Positions 8,516-17,522 of a DNA stretch of 64,000 bases are shown in pieces (position 1 is the stretch's first letter; each line of letters opens with the position of its first letter). A model generated the notes under the pieces. The model was not told the origin of the DNA. It did no database searches and saw only the letters and a program-made list of their open reading frames with translations. The stretch is taken from assembly GCF_016863335.1 (NCBI RefSeq), contig NZ_BOOR01000018.1, positions 1 to 64,000 on the forward strand, in the 5' to 3' direction. This DNA comes from Planotetraspora thailandica (GTDB taxonomy: Bacteria; Actinomycetota; Actinomycetes; Streptosporangiales; Streptosporangiaceae). The translations under genes and the position numbers were made by a program.

Positions 8516-8731
8516 AGAAGATACGTATCACGATCTTCGTTTCCGGTGCCTCCAGCCGAAAGGGGTTCAGGCCGCGGACGGCTGACGTCATCCGTGTGCG
8601 ACAACCTGTGCCGCTAGCTACGGAACACCGTGTCGGAAAGCAGGGCCGGTGGGCATTCGTCCGTGTTTGGATATGGATGAGGAACTTGGTCCCGTCAAAG
8701 GGCCGAGAAAAGTCGGCTGGAGACGGTGGTC

Positions 8732-9097
8732 ATGGATTCGCCTGTCGAAGACCGGAGAGACCGGGCGATGGCTCGAGCCCGTACCGAACTCGCGGCGTCG
8801 TACGGACACATGGTAGACAGCGTGTTCTCGTATGGCGCCGTCACCATCGACCCTGTTCACCTTGTCGTCTGGGTGCTGCTGAAAGGAGATCCGGAAAGCA
8901 TTCCAGAGTGGTTCTTTCCTGCTCATGAACCGCACGCGGACGAGGCAGGAAGCATCATGGCCGCGATTCACGAGATGCGGAACGTCGTCGTGGGATGCTT
9001 CGCCGAGGAAGCGTGGCCGAACGCCAAAAATCTCGACGTCGGATTCGATTCCGCGACGAGGGTCGCCGAGGGCGGCGGTTGGTACTACTTCAAGTGA
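8732..9097 (+). CDS. Small protein of unknown function (Asp/Glu-rich, 121 residues)
   Basis: Starting from the ATG at 8732 (a GTG two codons upstream is also possible; GGAG lies at 8718-8721), the product is soluble and acidic. It has the segments VHLVVWVLLKGDPESIPEWF and NLDVGFDSATRVAEGGGWYYFK. It has the compositional look of a real folded protein but no recognisable motif. It ends 115 bp before the alpha/beta hydrolase gene on the same strand and may be transcribed with it. Confidence 0.55.
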   Translation: MDSPVEDRRDRAMARARTELAASYGHMVDSVFSYGAVTIDPVHLVVWVLLKGDPESIPEWFFPAHEPHADEAGSIMAAIHEMRNVVVGCFAEEAWPNAKNLDVGFDSATRVAEGGGWYYFK

Positions 9098-9212
9098 GCG
9101 CGTCACCGGCCGACGTGCATCGCTCCCACCCCAGTCCGCCCTGGGCCGTACGACAGGCGCCGGTCGGGATTCCGGTTGCCCCACTTCCGGCGCCGATGAA
9201 AGGCTTTTCGCC

Positions 9213-10052
9213 ATGCCTTATTTCTCCGCACATGACGGGACCGTCCTCGCATATCACGTGTTCGGTGACGGGGCCCCGGTGGTCTGCCTTCCCGGTGGCC
9301 CGATGCAGGACGCCGGATACCTCGGCGAGCTCGGCGGCCTGTCGGCGCAGCGGCAGTTGATCATGTTGGATCCGCGGGGCACCGGCCGGTCCGCGATACC
9401 GGATGACGCGGCCTCCTACCGCTGTGACCGGCTTGTCGACGACGTCGAGGCTCTACGCGAGCACCTTGGCCTCGACCGGCTCGACGTGCTCGCGCACTGC
9501 GCCGGTGCGAACATCGCGACCCTGTACGCGGCCCGTCATCCCGAACGCGTCGGCAAGCTCGCGCTGATCACTCCGAGCACCAGGGCCGTCGGCATCGAGG
9601 CCACGGGGGAGGTGCGGCTGGAGACCGCGCGGCTCCGCAAGGACGAGCCCTGGTTCGGACCTGCCTTCGCGGCTCTCGAATCGATCGTGGCCGGCAACGC
9701 CACCGGCGACAGCTGGAAGGCCATCGACCCGTTCTTCTACGGTCGATGGGATGAGGCGGCGCAAGCCCACCATGCGGCACAGGACGGTCGTCGAAACGAC
9801 GAGGCCGCAGCCGCCTTCGGCGCCGAGGGCGCATTCGACCCCGACGCGACGCGTGCGGCACTCGCCGAATTCGATGCCCCGGTGCTGGTACTCGCCGGAG
9901 GGGTCGACCTGAACTCGCCTCCGGGCGCCGTGGCCGGATTCGCCGAGCTGTTCCCGAACGCCGAGTTCGTCGTTCAACGAGAAGCCGGCCACTTTCCGTG
10001 GGTTCACGATGCGGACCGGTTCGTCGCGACGACCGCGGCGTACCTCAAGTGA
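9213..10052 (+). CDS. Alpha/beta hydrolase, proline-iminopeptidase-like, with Cys at the nucleophile position
   Basis: The start at 9213 (MPYFSAHDG) matches the usual N-terminus of the family. The 279 residues show the oxyanion-hole region LPGGPMQD, the DPRGTGRS loop, the nucleophile elbow LDVLAHCAGANIA, a C-terminal Asp region (LAGGVDLNSPP) and the catalytic His (EAGHFPWVHD). The elbow normally reads G-x-S-x-G; here it is A-H-C-A-G, so Cys96 takes the Ser place. Cys nucleophiles are known in some members of this fold (dienelactone hydrolase), so the enzyme may still be active. The substrate is unknown. Confidence 0.8.
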   Translation: MPYFSAHDGTVLAYHVFGDGAPVVCLPGGPMQDAGYLGELGGLSAQRQLIMLDPRGTGRSAIPDDAASYRCDRLVDDVEALREHLGLDRLDVLAHCAGANIATLYAARHPERVGKLALITPSTRAVGIEATGEVRLETARLRKDEPWFGPAFAALESIVAGNATGDSWKAIDPFFYGRWDEAAQAHHAAQDGRRNDEAAAAFGAEGAFDPDATRAALAEFDAPVLVLAGGVDLNSPPGAVAGFAELFPNAEFVVQREAGHFPWVHDADRFVATTAAYLK

Positions 10053-10136
10053 AGGTCCCAGCATCTCGGCAGTGAAGAAGCCGCCGTCAAGAGGAGACAG
10101 ACCTGTACGGCCGGTAGCCGTACAGGTCGGCAGTCG

Positions 10137-11075
10137 TCACCGAGCGGCGTCCAGGCGGGCGCGGTGTTCGTCGTCGAGCTTGAGGTCCAAAGCACCCAGA
10201 GCTTCGTCCAGTTGAGCGATTGAGCTCACCCCGACGATGGGGATCGTCGGGATGTCACCGCCGATCAGCCACGCGAGCACCACCTGGTTGACGGTCGCGC
10301 CCAGCTCGCCCGCGATCTCCCGCAGTACGGCCACGCCGCGCACGGTGCCGGGGTGGTCGTAGGAGTCCGGGATCGGCCGGTCCTCGCGGGTGTAGGCGCC
10401 GAACATGAGCGTGTTGTAAGCCCAAAGGGTCAGGCCGGGTTCGGTGCGCAGGTAGTCGAGCATGTCGTCCTGCGCCAGGACATGGCCGGACTCGGGCAGC
10501 CGCACGCCGGGCCGGGGCCGCAGATAGGTGTGGCGGAGTTGCACGTGGGTGTACAACGGCAGGCCGCCCGCCCGTGAGGTGGCGCGGGCGCGCTCAAGGC
10601 GCCAGGCCGGGATGTTGCTCGCGCCGATCTCACGGACCTTGCCCGCCTGCGCCAGTTCGCCGAAGGCGCCGAGGGTCTCCTCCAGCGGTACGGACCGGTC
10701 CTCGATGTGGGCCCAGTACACGTCGATGTGGTCGGTGCCGAACCGCCTCAGGCTGCCCTCGGCCGCCGTGGCGATCGCCGCGGCGGACAGGCCCTCAGCG
10801 GAGCCCATGGTCCGGTCGCCGGCGACGGTCGGCCGGGCACCGCATTTGGTGCTCAACACGATCTGGTCGCGGTTGCCGCGGGCGGCCAGCCAGCGGCCGA
10901 TGGCCAGTTCGCTTTCATCGCCGGTGGCGCCCTCACTCCAGAACGGGTAGTTGTTCGCGGTGTCCAGCAGGGCGCCGCCGGCTTCGGTGAATCGGTCGAG
11001 GATCGCGAACACGTCCCTGTCGTCGACGACGGTGCCGAACGGGATGGTGCCCAGGGCGAGAGGGATATGCGTCAT
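10137..11075 (-). CDS. Aldo/keto reductase
   Basis: A 312-residue (beta/alpha)8 NADPH-dependent oxidoreductase. It has GGALLDTANNYPFW (Asp and Tyr of the catalytic tetrad in D-x-A-x-x-Y), VLSTKCG (catalytic Lys), DHIDVYWAHIEDRSVPLEETLGAF (the His region), IGASNIPAWRLE and a C-terminal IPIVGVSS segment for cofactor binding. Length is typical. The upstream region holds a perfect 16-bp palindrome between likely -35 and -10 elements, the arrangement used by MerR-type activators. The physiological substrate cannot be told. Confidence 0.88.
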   Translation of the reverse strand: MTHIPLALGTIPFGTVVDDRDVFAILDRFTEAGGALLDTANNYPFWSEGATGDESELAIGRWLAARGNRDQIVLSTKCGARPTVAGDRTMGSAEGLSAAAIATAAEGSLRRFGTDHIDVYWAHIEDRSVPLEETLGAFGELAQAGKVREIGASNIPAWRLERARATSRAGGLPLYTHVQLRHTYLRPRPGVRLPESGHVLAQDDMLDYLRTEPGLTLWAYNTLMFGAYTREDRPIPDSYDHPGTVRGVAVLREIAGELGATVNQVVLAWLIGGDIPTIPIVGVSSIAQLDEALGALDLKLDDEHRARLDAAR

Positions 11076-11092
11076 GGAGCTGATCCTGATAT

Positions 11093-11108
11093 CTGGAGTG
11101 CACTCCAG
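11093..11108 (-). promoter_or_regulatory. MerR-type operator/promoter for the aldo/keto reductase
   Basis: CTGGAGTGCACTCCAG is a perfect 16-bp palindrome. Read towards the reductase gene, TTGACC (11113-11108) abuts it as a -35 box and an A/T-containing stretch follows as a -10. A palindrome inside the promoter spacer is the hallmark of MerR-family regulation. No merR gene is next to it in this window. Confidence 0.6.
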
Positions 11109-11168
11109 GTCAAGGTAATGCCCGGAACATCCCCCGATGCTCGATTATCCGTCCATATGCTGTCCACC

Positions 11169-11660
11169 ATGTTGAGGCTGGAGCGGCTCCGGGCTGACCA
11201 CGCATCCGCCCTGCTGGTCTTCGAGCGAGACAACCGCGAGTACTTCGCGCGGTCCGTGCCGGATCGTGGCGACGCGTACTTCGCCGAGTTCGCCCACCGT
11301 CACCGTGCCCTGCTCGCGGAACAAGACGACGGCCTGGTTCACCTGCACGTCGTCATCGACGACCAGGAAGACCTGGTCGGCCGGGTCAATCTCGTGGACG
11401 TCAAGGACGGTACCGCCGAACTCGGCTACCGGTTCGCCGAACGCACCGCGGGCCGGGGCCTGGCGACGGCCGCGGTCGGGGAGATGTGCCTCCTCGCCGC
11501 CGCCGAATATGGGCTCCGCGAACTCACCGCGATCGCCACTCTGGACAACGCGGCCTCCATGACCGTGCTCAGGCGCAACGGGTTCAGCGCGGTCGACGAC
11601 ATCTTCATCGGGGCCCGCCGCGGCAGGCGCTACCGGCGTCGGCTTGTCGCCCCACGTTGA
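11169..11660 (+). CDS. GNAT-family N-acetyltransferase, RimJ/RimL-like
   Basis: The ATG at 11169 gives MLRLERLRADHASALL, the typical start of RimJ/RimL-type acetyltransferases; in-frame ATGs at 11118 and 11157 would add unrelated residues. The 163-residue product has VGRVNLVDV, ELGYRFAERTAGRGLATAAV (acetyl-CoA pyrophosphate loop, here R-T-A-G-R-G-L-A) and ATLDNAASMTVLRRNGF, the conserved Asn/Ser C-terminal motif. It would acetylate an amino group on a protein or small molecule using acetyl-CoA. Divergent from the aldo/keto reductase, it may share that control region. Confidence 0.82.
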   Translation: MLRLERLRADHASALLVFERDNREYFARSVPDRGDAYFAEFAHRHRALLAEQDDGLVHLHVVIDDQEDLVGRVNLVDVKDGTAELGYRFAERTAGRGLATAAVGEMCLLAAAEYGLRELTAIATLDNAASMTVLRRNGFSAVDDIFIGARRGRRYRRRLVAPR

Positions 11661-11706
11661 TCAGCGGTACGGCACGCAACCCCGTACGGTATGCGTCCGA
11701 CCTTGA

Positions 11707-12528
11707 CTAGACGGATGCGGCGGCGACGCCGTCCACGCGAATGAGCAGTGCGGTGATGTTGTCGTGACCGCCTGCGTCCAGGGCGTGCTCGACCAGTGCC
11801 CGCGAATCCCTGAGAACCTCCTCCGAGACTCCGTCCGGACGCCGGGGGAGTGCGGCCCGTAGCTCGTCGGCATGGGGCAGATACCGCCACAACCCGTCGG
11901 TGCACAGCAGCAGGCGGCCCGGCCCGCGTGGACGGTAGCTGCGGACCCGCGGGCTGGGTTCGTCCGCGTCCGCTCCGAGCCAGGCGGCGAGCGCACCGTG
12001 CTTATTGGTGTCGTCCTCGGTCAGCGCCATGCCGGGTCCGTCGTCCGGCAGCCAGTAAGCCCGGCTGTCGCCGATCCAACAGGCCCAGATGCCGTCCGGG
12101 CCCGCGACGCCCGCGACGTACGTGCAGGCAGGGGCCGAGCGCACCGACCCGGCCAGGGCGGCGACCGCCCGGCCGGCATGGGCGGCAGCGTCGCTGAGCG
12201 CGGTCTCCGGGATGACGTTCGAACGAAGAGCCGCGGCCGTCGTCGCCGCCCCGACTTCGGCGGCGACCCAGGCCGCTCGTTCCGCCCGGGGCGACATGGA
12301 CACGCCGTCGCAGACGACGCCGAGCGTCCATTCGCCGCTCACGGCCAGCGCCATCGCGTCGGCGTTGACGCCTCGCCGCAGGCCGCGATCGCTGACTCCG
12401 GCGGCGCCGCCGCCTGCGGTGATCTCCAGATGTGAACGGAAGGCCGGCTGTGCCTCACCGCAATGCCAGCAGTGGCCGTCCGGGGCGACGGTTCCGTCGC
12501 AGCAGACGCAGCCAGTCATGTCGGTCAT
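11707..12528 (-). CDS. PP2C-family Ser/Thr protein phosphatase with an N-terminal zinc ribbon
   Basis: Residues 1-30 carry CVCC and CWHCG, a small zinc ribbon. The rest is a PPM/PP2C phosphatase: VSDRGLRRGVNADAMAL, VVCDGVSMSP (metal-binding Asp), CWIGDSRAYWL, LLLCTDGLWRYL and GGHDNITALLI (Asp and Asn of the metal site). These Asp residues bind two Mn/Mg ions and hydrolyse phospho-Ser/Thr. The usual N-E-D-A is N-A-D-A here, which keeps the Asp. The start at 12528 (MTDMTGC) is chosen because the upstream extension is non-conserved. The zinc ribbon suggests a partner, perhaps a kinase encoded elsewhere. Confidence 0.85.
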   Translation of the reverse strand: MTDMTGCVCCDGTVAPDGHCWHCGEAQPAFRSHLEITAGGGAAGVSDRGLRRGVNADAMALAVSGEWTLGVVCDGVSMSPRAERAAWVAAEVGAATTAAALRSNVIPETALSDAAAHAGRAVAALAGSVRSAPACTYVAGVAGPDGIWACWIGDSRAYWLPDDGPGMALTEDDTNKHGALAAWLGADADEPSPRVRSYRPRGPGRLLLCTDGLWRYLPHADELRAALPRRPDGVSEEVLRDSRALVEHALDAGGHDNITALLIRVDGVAAASV

Positions 12529-12636
12529 CGGCCTTGAATCATTGCAGACACCACGGATCGACGCATGAGCCGACTTCTGCACGCGCCGAGCAATTATTCA
12601 CTCGTGTTAGCAGTTTTCCGCCGATACCTTCGGCGT

Positions 12637-12975
12637 ATGACGTCCCCAGGAACCCAGGGCTATCGCTATGTGGGTCCTGCGGACCTGGCCGCCTTGATAC
12701 GGCCGGGTGGTGAGGGCCGGATCATCCGCTCGGCGGCCGACCTGGACCGGTGGATGTCGGAGCAGTCGCCGGAGGAGGCGGCCGAGCCGTACACCTTCGT
12801 CATCGGCGCCGACGGCGTGCTGCGACTGGCGCCGCGCCGTAGCGAGCACGTCGCGTGCGACGGCGATCTCCCAGGGTCGTGGAACGTGGATCGCGGCTCT
12901 CATGGGGATCCAGAGCGTTCTGAGGCCCCATCGGCGCCGGTTCAACCAGGCAAATCACGCACCCCACGGGAATGA
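12637..12975 (+). CDS. Unrecognised protein, probably C-terminally truncated
   Basis: The start at 12637 gives YRYVGPADLAALIRPGGEGRII, an N-terminus I associate with a larger uncharacterised actinobacterial family in which a segment like RLAPRRSEHVAC is followed by a further conserved half. Here the residues after EHVACDGD turn into Ser/Pro/Arg-rich sequence with no domain character and stop at 112. The likely reading is loss of the second half by frameshift or deletion near 12870. This rests on memory of the family, so it needs an alignment. Confidence 0.45.
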   Translation: MTSPGTQGYRYVGPADLAALIRPGGEGRIIRSAADLDRWMSEQSPEEAAEPYTFVIGADGVLRLAPRRSEHVACDGDLPGSWNVDRGSHGDPERSEAPSAPVQPGKSRTPRE

Positions 12976-13071
12976 GGAGGAAAGTGCAGCGGTTGGCGCT
13001 TCATGGGGTTGGTGCGCCCGCGCCGGCCCCGACGCGATTCGTGCACGATCCACAAGGAGAAGTCCCCCAAC

Positions 13072-14592
13072 GTGGCAACAACGATCTCTAAGGGCGTCGG
13101 TCTCAGGTCGGAACGTGGTCCGGTGCTCGCCGCGATCATGCTATCCACCGGCCTGGTCGCCCTCGACAGCACGATCATCGCGACGGCGGTGCCGTCCATC
13201 GTTCGCGACCTGGGCGGCTTCTCGCAGTTCCCGTGGCTGTTTTCGATCTATCTCCTCACGCAGGCGGTGACCGTACCGCTATACGGCAAGTTCGCCGACA
13301 TCGTGGGCCGCAAGCCGGTGATCCTTCTGGGCATCTTCTTGTTCCTGCTCGGATCGGTGTTGTGCGGCTTCGCCTGGAGCATGCCCGCGCTCATCGCCTT
13401 CCGCGCGATCCAGGGCATCGGCGCCGGAGCCGTCCAGCCGATCAGCATGACGATGGTCGGCGACCTCTACACGGTGGAGGAGCGAGCCCGGGTGCAGGGG
13501 TACGTCGCGAGCGTCTGGGGCATCGCATCGGTGATCGGCCCCACCCTCGGCGGCGTCTTCTCCGAATATGTGTCCTGGCGCTGGATCTTCTTCATCAACC
13601 TGCCACTCGGCGCCGTGGCCGTCTGGATGATTGCCCGGCGTTTCAAGGAGCGCGTGACGACCGGCACCCACCGGATCGACTACGCGGGCGCCGCCCTGCT
13701 GACCGGCGGGTCATCCCTGATCATTCTGGGCCTGCTCGAAGGCGGTGTGGCATGGGACTGGAACTCGGCTCCCAGCCTGATCATCTTCGTGGTCGGCGTG
13801 CTCATGCTGGCGGGCTTCGTCCTGGTCGAACGGCGGGCGGCCGAGCCGGTTCTGCCGCTGTGGGTCTTCCGCCACCGCACGCTCCTGGGCGGCAACCTCG
13901 TCGCCGTCGCCGTCGGCGCTCTCATGATCGGGCTCAGCTCCTACGTCCCCACGTACGCCGAAGGAGTTCTCGGCACGGGAGCCCTGATGGCGGGCTTCAC
14001 CCTGGCCGCGCTCACCATCGGCTGGCCCATCGCCGCGACCCTGTCGGGCCGGGTCTACATGCGCATCGGCTTTCGTGACACGGCTCTGATCGGCGCCGTG
14101 CTGGTGGTCGCCGGCGCGGTGTTGTGCGCCCTGCTCGCCGAGAACGCCGCCTTGTGGCAGGTCGCCGTCGCGTGTTTCGTCGTCGGCGCCGGGCTCGGCC
14201 TCTCGTCGAGCCCCACGGTGGTGGCCGTCCAGTCGGTCGTCGGCTGGGAACGCCGGGGCGTGGTCACGGCGACCAACATGTTCTGCCGTTCCATCGGCAG
14301 TGCGGTCGGCGCGGCCGTGCTCGGGGCCATCTCCAACGCGACGCTGGCGAACCGCTTCTCCCACCCGACGCCCGCGGTGGCCGGGCGTCTGCCCGACAGC
14401 GTCGACGCGACGAGCCTGGTGCTCGGGGGGCACGCCTCGGACGTCTCACCCGTCGCCGCCTTCGTCCGCGGGGCGCTCTACGACGCGGCGCACCACATCT
14501 TCATCGCGCTCGTCATCGTGGCCGTGCTCGGCGTGGCGGCGTTGCTGCTCATGCCCAGGCGGGCCGACGCGGCCGCCGTGCCCGCCGACTGA
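13072..14592 (+). CDS. MFS drug exporter, DHA2 (EmrB/QacA) type
   Basis: The GTG at 13072 is preceded by AAGGAGA. The 506-residue product has about 14 hydrophobic helices. Other signs are the DHA2 segment [18 protein letters not shown] in helix 1, motif [13 protein letters not shown] after helix 2, [17 protein letters not shown], and motif C-like [26 protein letters not shown]. It would expel amphipathic drugs or dyes in exchange for protons. The neighbouring tetR-type gene at 15551 is a plausible regulator, although the orphan atpB lies between them. Substrate not predictable. Confidence 0.9.
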   Translation: MATTISKGVGLRSERGPVLAAIMLSTGLVALDSTIIATAVPSIVRDLGGFSQFPWLFSIYLLTQAVTVPLYGKFADIVGRKPVILLGIFLFLLGSVLCGFAWSMPALIAFRAIQGIGAGAVQPISMTMVGDLYTVEERARVQGYVASVWGIASVIGPTLGGVFSEYVSWRWIFFINLPLGAVAVWMIARRFKERVTTGTHRIDYAGAALLTGGSSLIILGLLEGGVAWDWNSAPSLIIFVVGVLMLAGFVLVERRAAEPVLPLWVFRHRTLLGGNLVAVAVGALMIGLSSYVPTYAEGVLGTGALMAGFTLAALTIGWPIAATLSGRVYMRIGFRDTALIGAVLVVAGAVLCALLAENAALWQVAVACFVVGAGLGLSSSPTVVAVQSVVGWERRGVVTATNMFCRSIGSAVGAAVLGAISNATLANRFSHPTPAVAGRLPDSVDATSLVLGGHASDVSPVAAFVRGALYDAAHHIFIALVIVAVLGVAALLLMPRRADAAAVPAD

Positions 14593-14610
14593 GCGGAGCC
14601 CGGCTCCACG

Positions 14611-15405
14611 TCAGTGCTCGGGGTGCAGCGCGCCGCCGATGAACATGGCGGCGAGCATCGTGAACAGGAACGCCTGCAGGAACTGGATGAAGATCTCCAG
14701 CCCGGTGAGCGCGACGGCCATCGCCACGCTCAGGACACCCACCACCGAGCCGGGCACGGTCGGGTGCACGATCAGGAACCAGAACCCGGCGGCACTGAAG
14801 AACGCCAGCAGGAGATGCCCGGCGAACATGTTCGCGAACAGCCGTACGGCATGCGTGAAAGGCGCCGTGACGAACGTGTAGAGCAGTTCGAGTGGCGCGA
14901 ACAACGCGATGGCCAGGGGCTTCGGCAGGCCGGGTGGGAACATCATGTTCTTGAAATAGCCGCCGAGCCCCTGGTGCCGGATGCCCAGATAGATCTTCAG
15001 CACATACACGACAAGCGCGAAGATCACCGGAAACGCGATGTGCGAGTTGATCGGGAACTGGACGAGGGGTACGACGCCCAGGAGGTTCCACAGCAGGATC
15101 AGCACGAACATGCTCAGCAGCAGCGGCATCCACCGCTCCGCGTCCCTGCCGAGGAACGGCCGCGCGATCTGGTCGCGGACGAACTCGTAGGCGTACTCCC
15201 CGGCGTTCTGAAGGCCCCGGGGCACCAGTTTGGGGCGGGCGAAGGCGGCCCAGGCGAGCCCGCACACCAGCATCACCCCCACGACGGCGAAGAGCACCGG
15301 CTTGGTCAGCCAGTACGGCGCGCCGTCCCAGAGCGGGGGGAAGTCGAACAGGCCGACACCGGGGGCCTGGAACTCGTCTGCGACCGGCACGTTGACGTTC
15401 ACCAC
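14611..15405 (-). CDS. atpB: Orphan F0F1 ATP synthase subunit a
   Basis: The 264-residue protein is a complete subunit a: PGVGLFDFPPLW at the N-terminus, about six membrane helices, the conserved RLFANMFAGHLLL with the essential proton-path Arg, and the C-terminal LEIFIQFLQAFLFTMLAAMFIGGA. I place the start at GTG 15405, seven bases after GGAGG; the frame is open to 15432. No other atp gene lies nearby: its neighbours are a drug exporter and a TetR regulator. It is either a second copy that exchanges into ATP synthase or a relocated gene. All key residues look intact. Confidence 0.88.
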   Translation of the reverse strand: MVNVNVPVADEFQAPGVGLFDFPPLWDGAPYWLTKPVLFAVVGVMLVCGLAWAAFARPKLVPRGLQNAGEYAYEFVRDQIARPFLGRDAERWMPLLLSMFVLILLWNLLGVVPLVQFPINSHIAFPVIFALVVYVLKIYLGIRHQGLGGYFKNMMFPPGLPKPLAIALFAPLELLYTFVTAPFTHAVRLFANMFAGHLLLAFFSAAGFWFLIVHPTVPGSVVGVLSVAMAVALTGLEIFIQFLQAFLFTMLAAMFIGGALHPEH

Positions 15406-15430
15406 GGGCGTCCCTCCGCGAATTGAAACC

Positions 15431-15475
15431 ACGTACGACGTACCCAGTTTCTAATGCGGCTTACGCTGTACGCAA
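15431..15475. promoter_or_regulatory. Candidate TetR-type operator region between atpB and tetR
   Basis: ACGTACGACGTAC (15431-15443) and CTTACGCTGTACGC (from about 15460) are palindromic sequences in the divergent atpB/tetR gap. The second resembles the CTTACACTGTAAG-like sites often seen for TetR regulators of exporters. The assignment is by pattern only. Confidence 0.4.
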
Positions 15476-15550
15476 TATGGCAGTGGTTCGCCTCGGGTCG
15501 CCGGCGTGTGGTAGCAGTTCAGACCAGGCCGGACGAACGATGGGACGAGA

Positions 15551-16276
15551 ATGACGGGTCGCGAGAACCTCTGGATGCGGCCGGACCGGCCGGCCCGGGG
15601 GCCGCGTCCCGCCTTCAGCCGTGCCCGCCTGACCGAGGTGGCCATCCGGATCGCCGATGCGGAAGGCCTCGACGCGATCTCCATGCGCAGGCTCGCGACC
15701 GAGATCGGGGCGGGGACGATGTCCCTCTACCGGTACGTCTCCAGCAAGGACGACGTCATCGAGCTCATGATCGACGCCGTGGTCGCCGACTACCTGCCGC
15801 CGGACGCCGTCATGACCGGCGACTGGAGGGCCGACCTTCGCGGCTTCGCCGTAGGGGTCAGGCAGACGATGCTCCGCCATCCGTGGGTCGCGCCGCTGGT
15901 CGGCACCCGGCAGCAGCCGAGCCCCAACCGGGTGCGGATGCTCGACGCGGCGCTGCGCATGGTCGACGACCTCGGCATGAGCTTCAACGAGATGCTGACC
16001 GTCATCGGCACGGTCTTCGCCTACGTCAACGGGTTCGTGGAGGCCGAACTGGCCGAGGCCGAGGCGCTGCGGCGCACCGGCCTCGACCTGATGGAATGGA
16101 TGACCCTGCAGGTTCCCTATCTGCAGTCGGTCGTCGCGAGCGGGAGCTATCCCATGGTGGCCCGCATGCTGACCGAAGGCGGCCAGGACTACGTCGACGT
16201 GGGGGACCGGTTCGACTTCGGGCTCGACCGGCTTCTCGACGGCATCGCGGCCCGCCTCCCGCACGCGAGCGGCTGA
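15551..16276 (+). CDS. TetR/AcrR-family transcriptional repressor
   Basis: Residues 22-70 form the TetR helix-turn-helix (FSRARLTEVAIRIADAEGLDAISMRRLATEIGAGTMSLYRYVSSKDDVIELM). The C-terminal part fits the TetR_C group that includes tetracycline-repressor-like ligand domains. The protein (241 residues) would bind as a dimer and release DNA on binding a small ligand. It is divergent from the orphan atpB and 1 kb from the MFS exporter, both candidate targets; palindromes upstream support autoregulation. Confidence 0.88.
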   Translation: MTGRENLWMRPDRPARGPRPAFSRARLTEVAIRIADAEGLDAISMRRLATEIGAGTMSLYRYVSSKDDVIELMIDAVVADYLPPDAVMTGDWRADLRGFAVGVRQTMLRHPWVAPLVGTRQQPSPNRVRMLDAALRMVDDLGMSFNEMLTVIGTVFAYVNGFVEAELAEAEALRRTGLDLMEWMTLQVPYLQSVVASGSYPMVARMLTEGGQDYVDVGDRFDFGLDRLLDGIAARLPHASG

Positions 16277-16369
16277 CCCGGCGGGCATCCGGCCCTCGCC
16301 GTCACCCGCCGAGCCGTCCGTCCCGGTGAACCGCGGGACAGGCCGCGCGCCGTCACAACCCCCTCTGGA

Positions 16370-17386
16370 TCAGGTACGGGCGTCCCAGGCGGCCAGAATG
16401 GCGGCCTCCTTCCCGGGGTCGATGCCATGCCGCAACATCTGGTTGCCGAAGCTGCGCTCCGCTTCCGGAACGCCTTGCAGCCAGGCCCACGTGTCCCTGA
16501 CGGACTGCGTGATCGGACGGCACGTCAGCCCCTCCGCGAGGGCCTTGGCCGACGAGTGCGTCCAGACGCCCGCCGCGTCGGGCCTGTCGGGCATCCACAG
16601 GGGAAGCTCGGTCCACGGAGACACCTCGTGGTCGAGGAGGAACCGGTCGTCGGCCCACACCAGTTCCGCGTCGGAGCCGGTGACCTCGACGCAGTCGGCA
16701 AGCCAGCTCCCGAACGTGGCGTTCCCGGGAACGCCGCCGGTGAGATAGCGCCCCGTCGTGCCCTTGACCGCCTGGGTGACCGTGAATGCCGCGATGTCGC
16801 GGGCGTCGATGAGCTGAATCGACCGCTGCGGGTCGCCGGGCGCGAGCACCCTGCCGCCCTTGGAGATCCGCGTGAGCCACCACGGCAGGCGGCCCACATT
16901 CTCGTGCGGGCCGATGATCAGGCCAGGATCGATGATCAGGCTCGGCCCGTCGAAGAACCGCTCCACCGCCCGCTCGCACCCCGCCTTCCTGATGCCGTAA
17001 TCGCCGAAATCGGCTCCGGCGTCCGGCTCACACGGGTGCCGGGGGAAGGTCTCGTCGACATGAAACCTGGACGGGAAGTCGGGATAGGCCGAGATGCTGG
17101 AGATGAAGGTGTAGTGCCGGGCGTGCCCGGAAAGCCGCCGCACCGTGTCGAGGACGTTGGCGGGCGTGTACCCGCAGACGTCGATGGCGACGTCCCACTC
17201 ACGCCCGTCCACGAGCCGGTCGAGGTCCGCGGGGACCTGCCTGTCGCCGTGTACGGCCTGCACGCCCGGCGCGGGCGTGCCGCTCATGCCGCGGTTGAAC
17301 GTCGTGACGTCGTGCCCCTGAGACAGCGCCTCCGCAACGATCGCGCGGCCCAGGAAAACGGAACCGCCGATGACAAGAACTCTCAT
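16370..17386 (-). CDS. NAD-dependent epimerase/dehydratase-family protein
   Basis: The 338-residue extended SDR begins MRVLVIGGSVFLGRAIVAEAL, the NAD-binding glycine motif (G-G-S-x-F-L-G). It has DVAIDVCGYTPANV, FISSISAYPDF (active-site Ser region), and DYGIRKAGCERAV, where Tyr-x-x-x-Lys supplies the catalytic pair. RSIQLIDARDIAAF is the conserved central block. Such proteins include reductases annotated as isoflavone-reductase or epimerase-like; the substrate is not evident. It is transcribed alone on the minus strand, 137 bp upstream of the 3' end of the next gene. Confidence 0.82.
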   Translation of the reverse strand: MRVLVIGGSVFLGRAIVAEALSQGHDVTTFNRGMSGTPAPGVQAVHGDRQVPADLDRLVDGREWDVAIDVCGYTPANVLDTVRRLSGHARHYTFISSISAYPDFPSRFHVDETFPRHPCEPDAGADFGDYGIRKAGCERAVERFFDGPSLIIDPGLIIGPHENVGRLPWWLTRISKGGRVLAPGDPQRSIQLIDARDIAAFTVTQAVKGTTGRYLTGGVPGNATFGSWLADCVEVTGSDAELVWADDRFLLDHEVSPWTELPLWMPDRPDAAGVWTHSSAKALAEGLTCRPITQSVRDTWAWLQGVPEAERSFGNQMLRHGIDPGKEAAILAAWDART

Positions 17387-17522
17387 GACGCCATCCTTGG
17401 CGCCGCACCCGGGCCTGTCGCCGGTGTTTCTCGATCAGCGGACGCGCTGCGCTCACAGCGCAGGCTCACGACGGAGGCTCACAGCGGAGGCGGCGCGCAC
17501 CGGCCCGGCACGGCCGCCGTCC

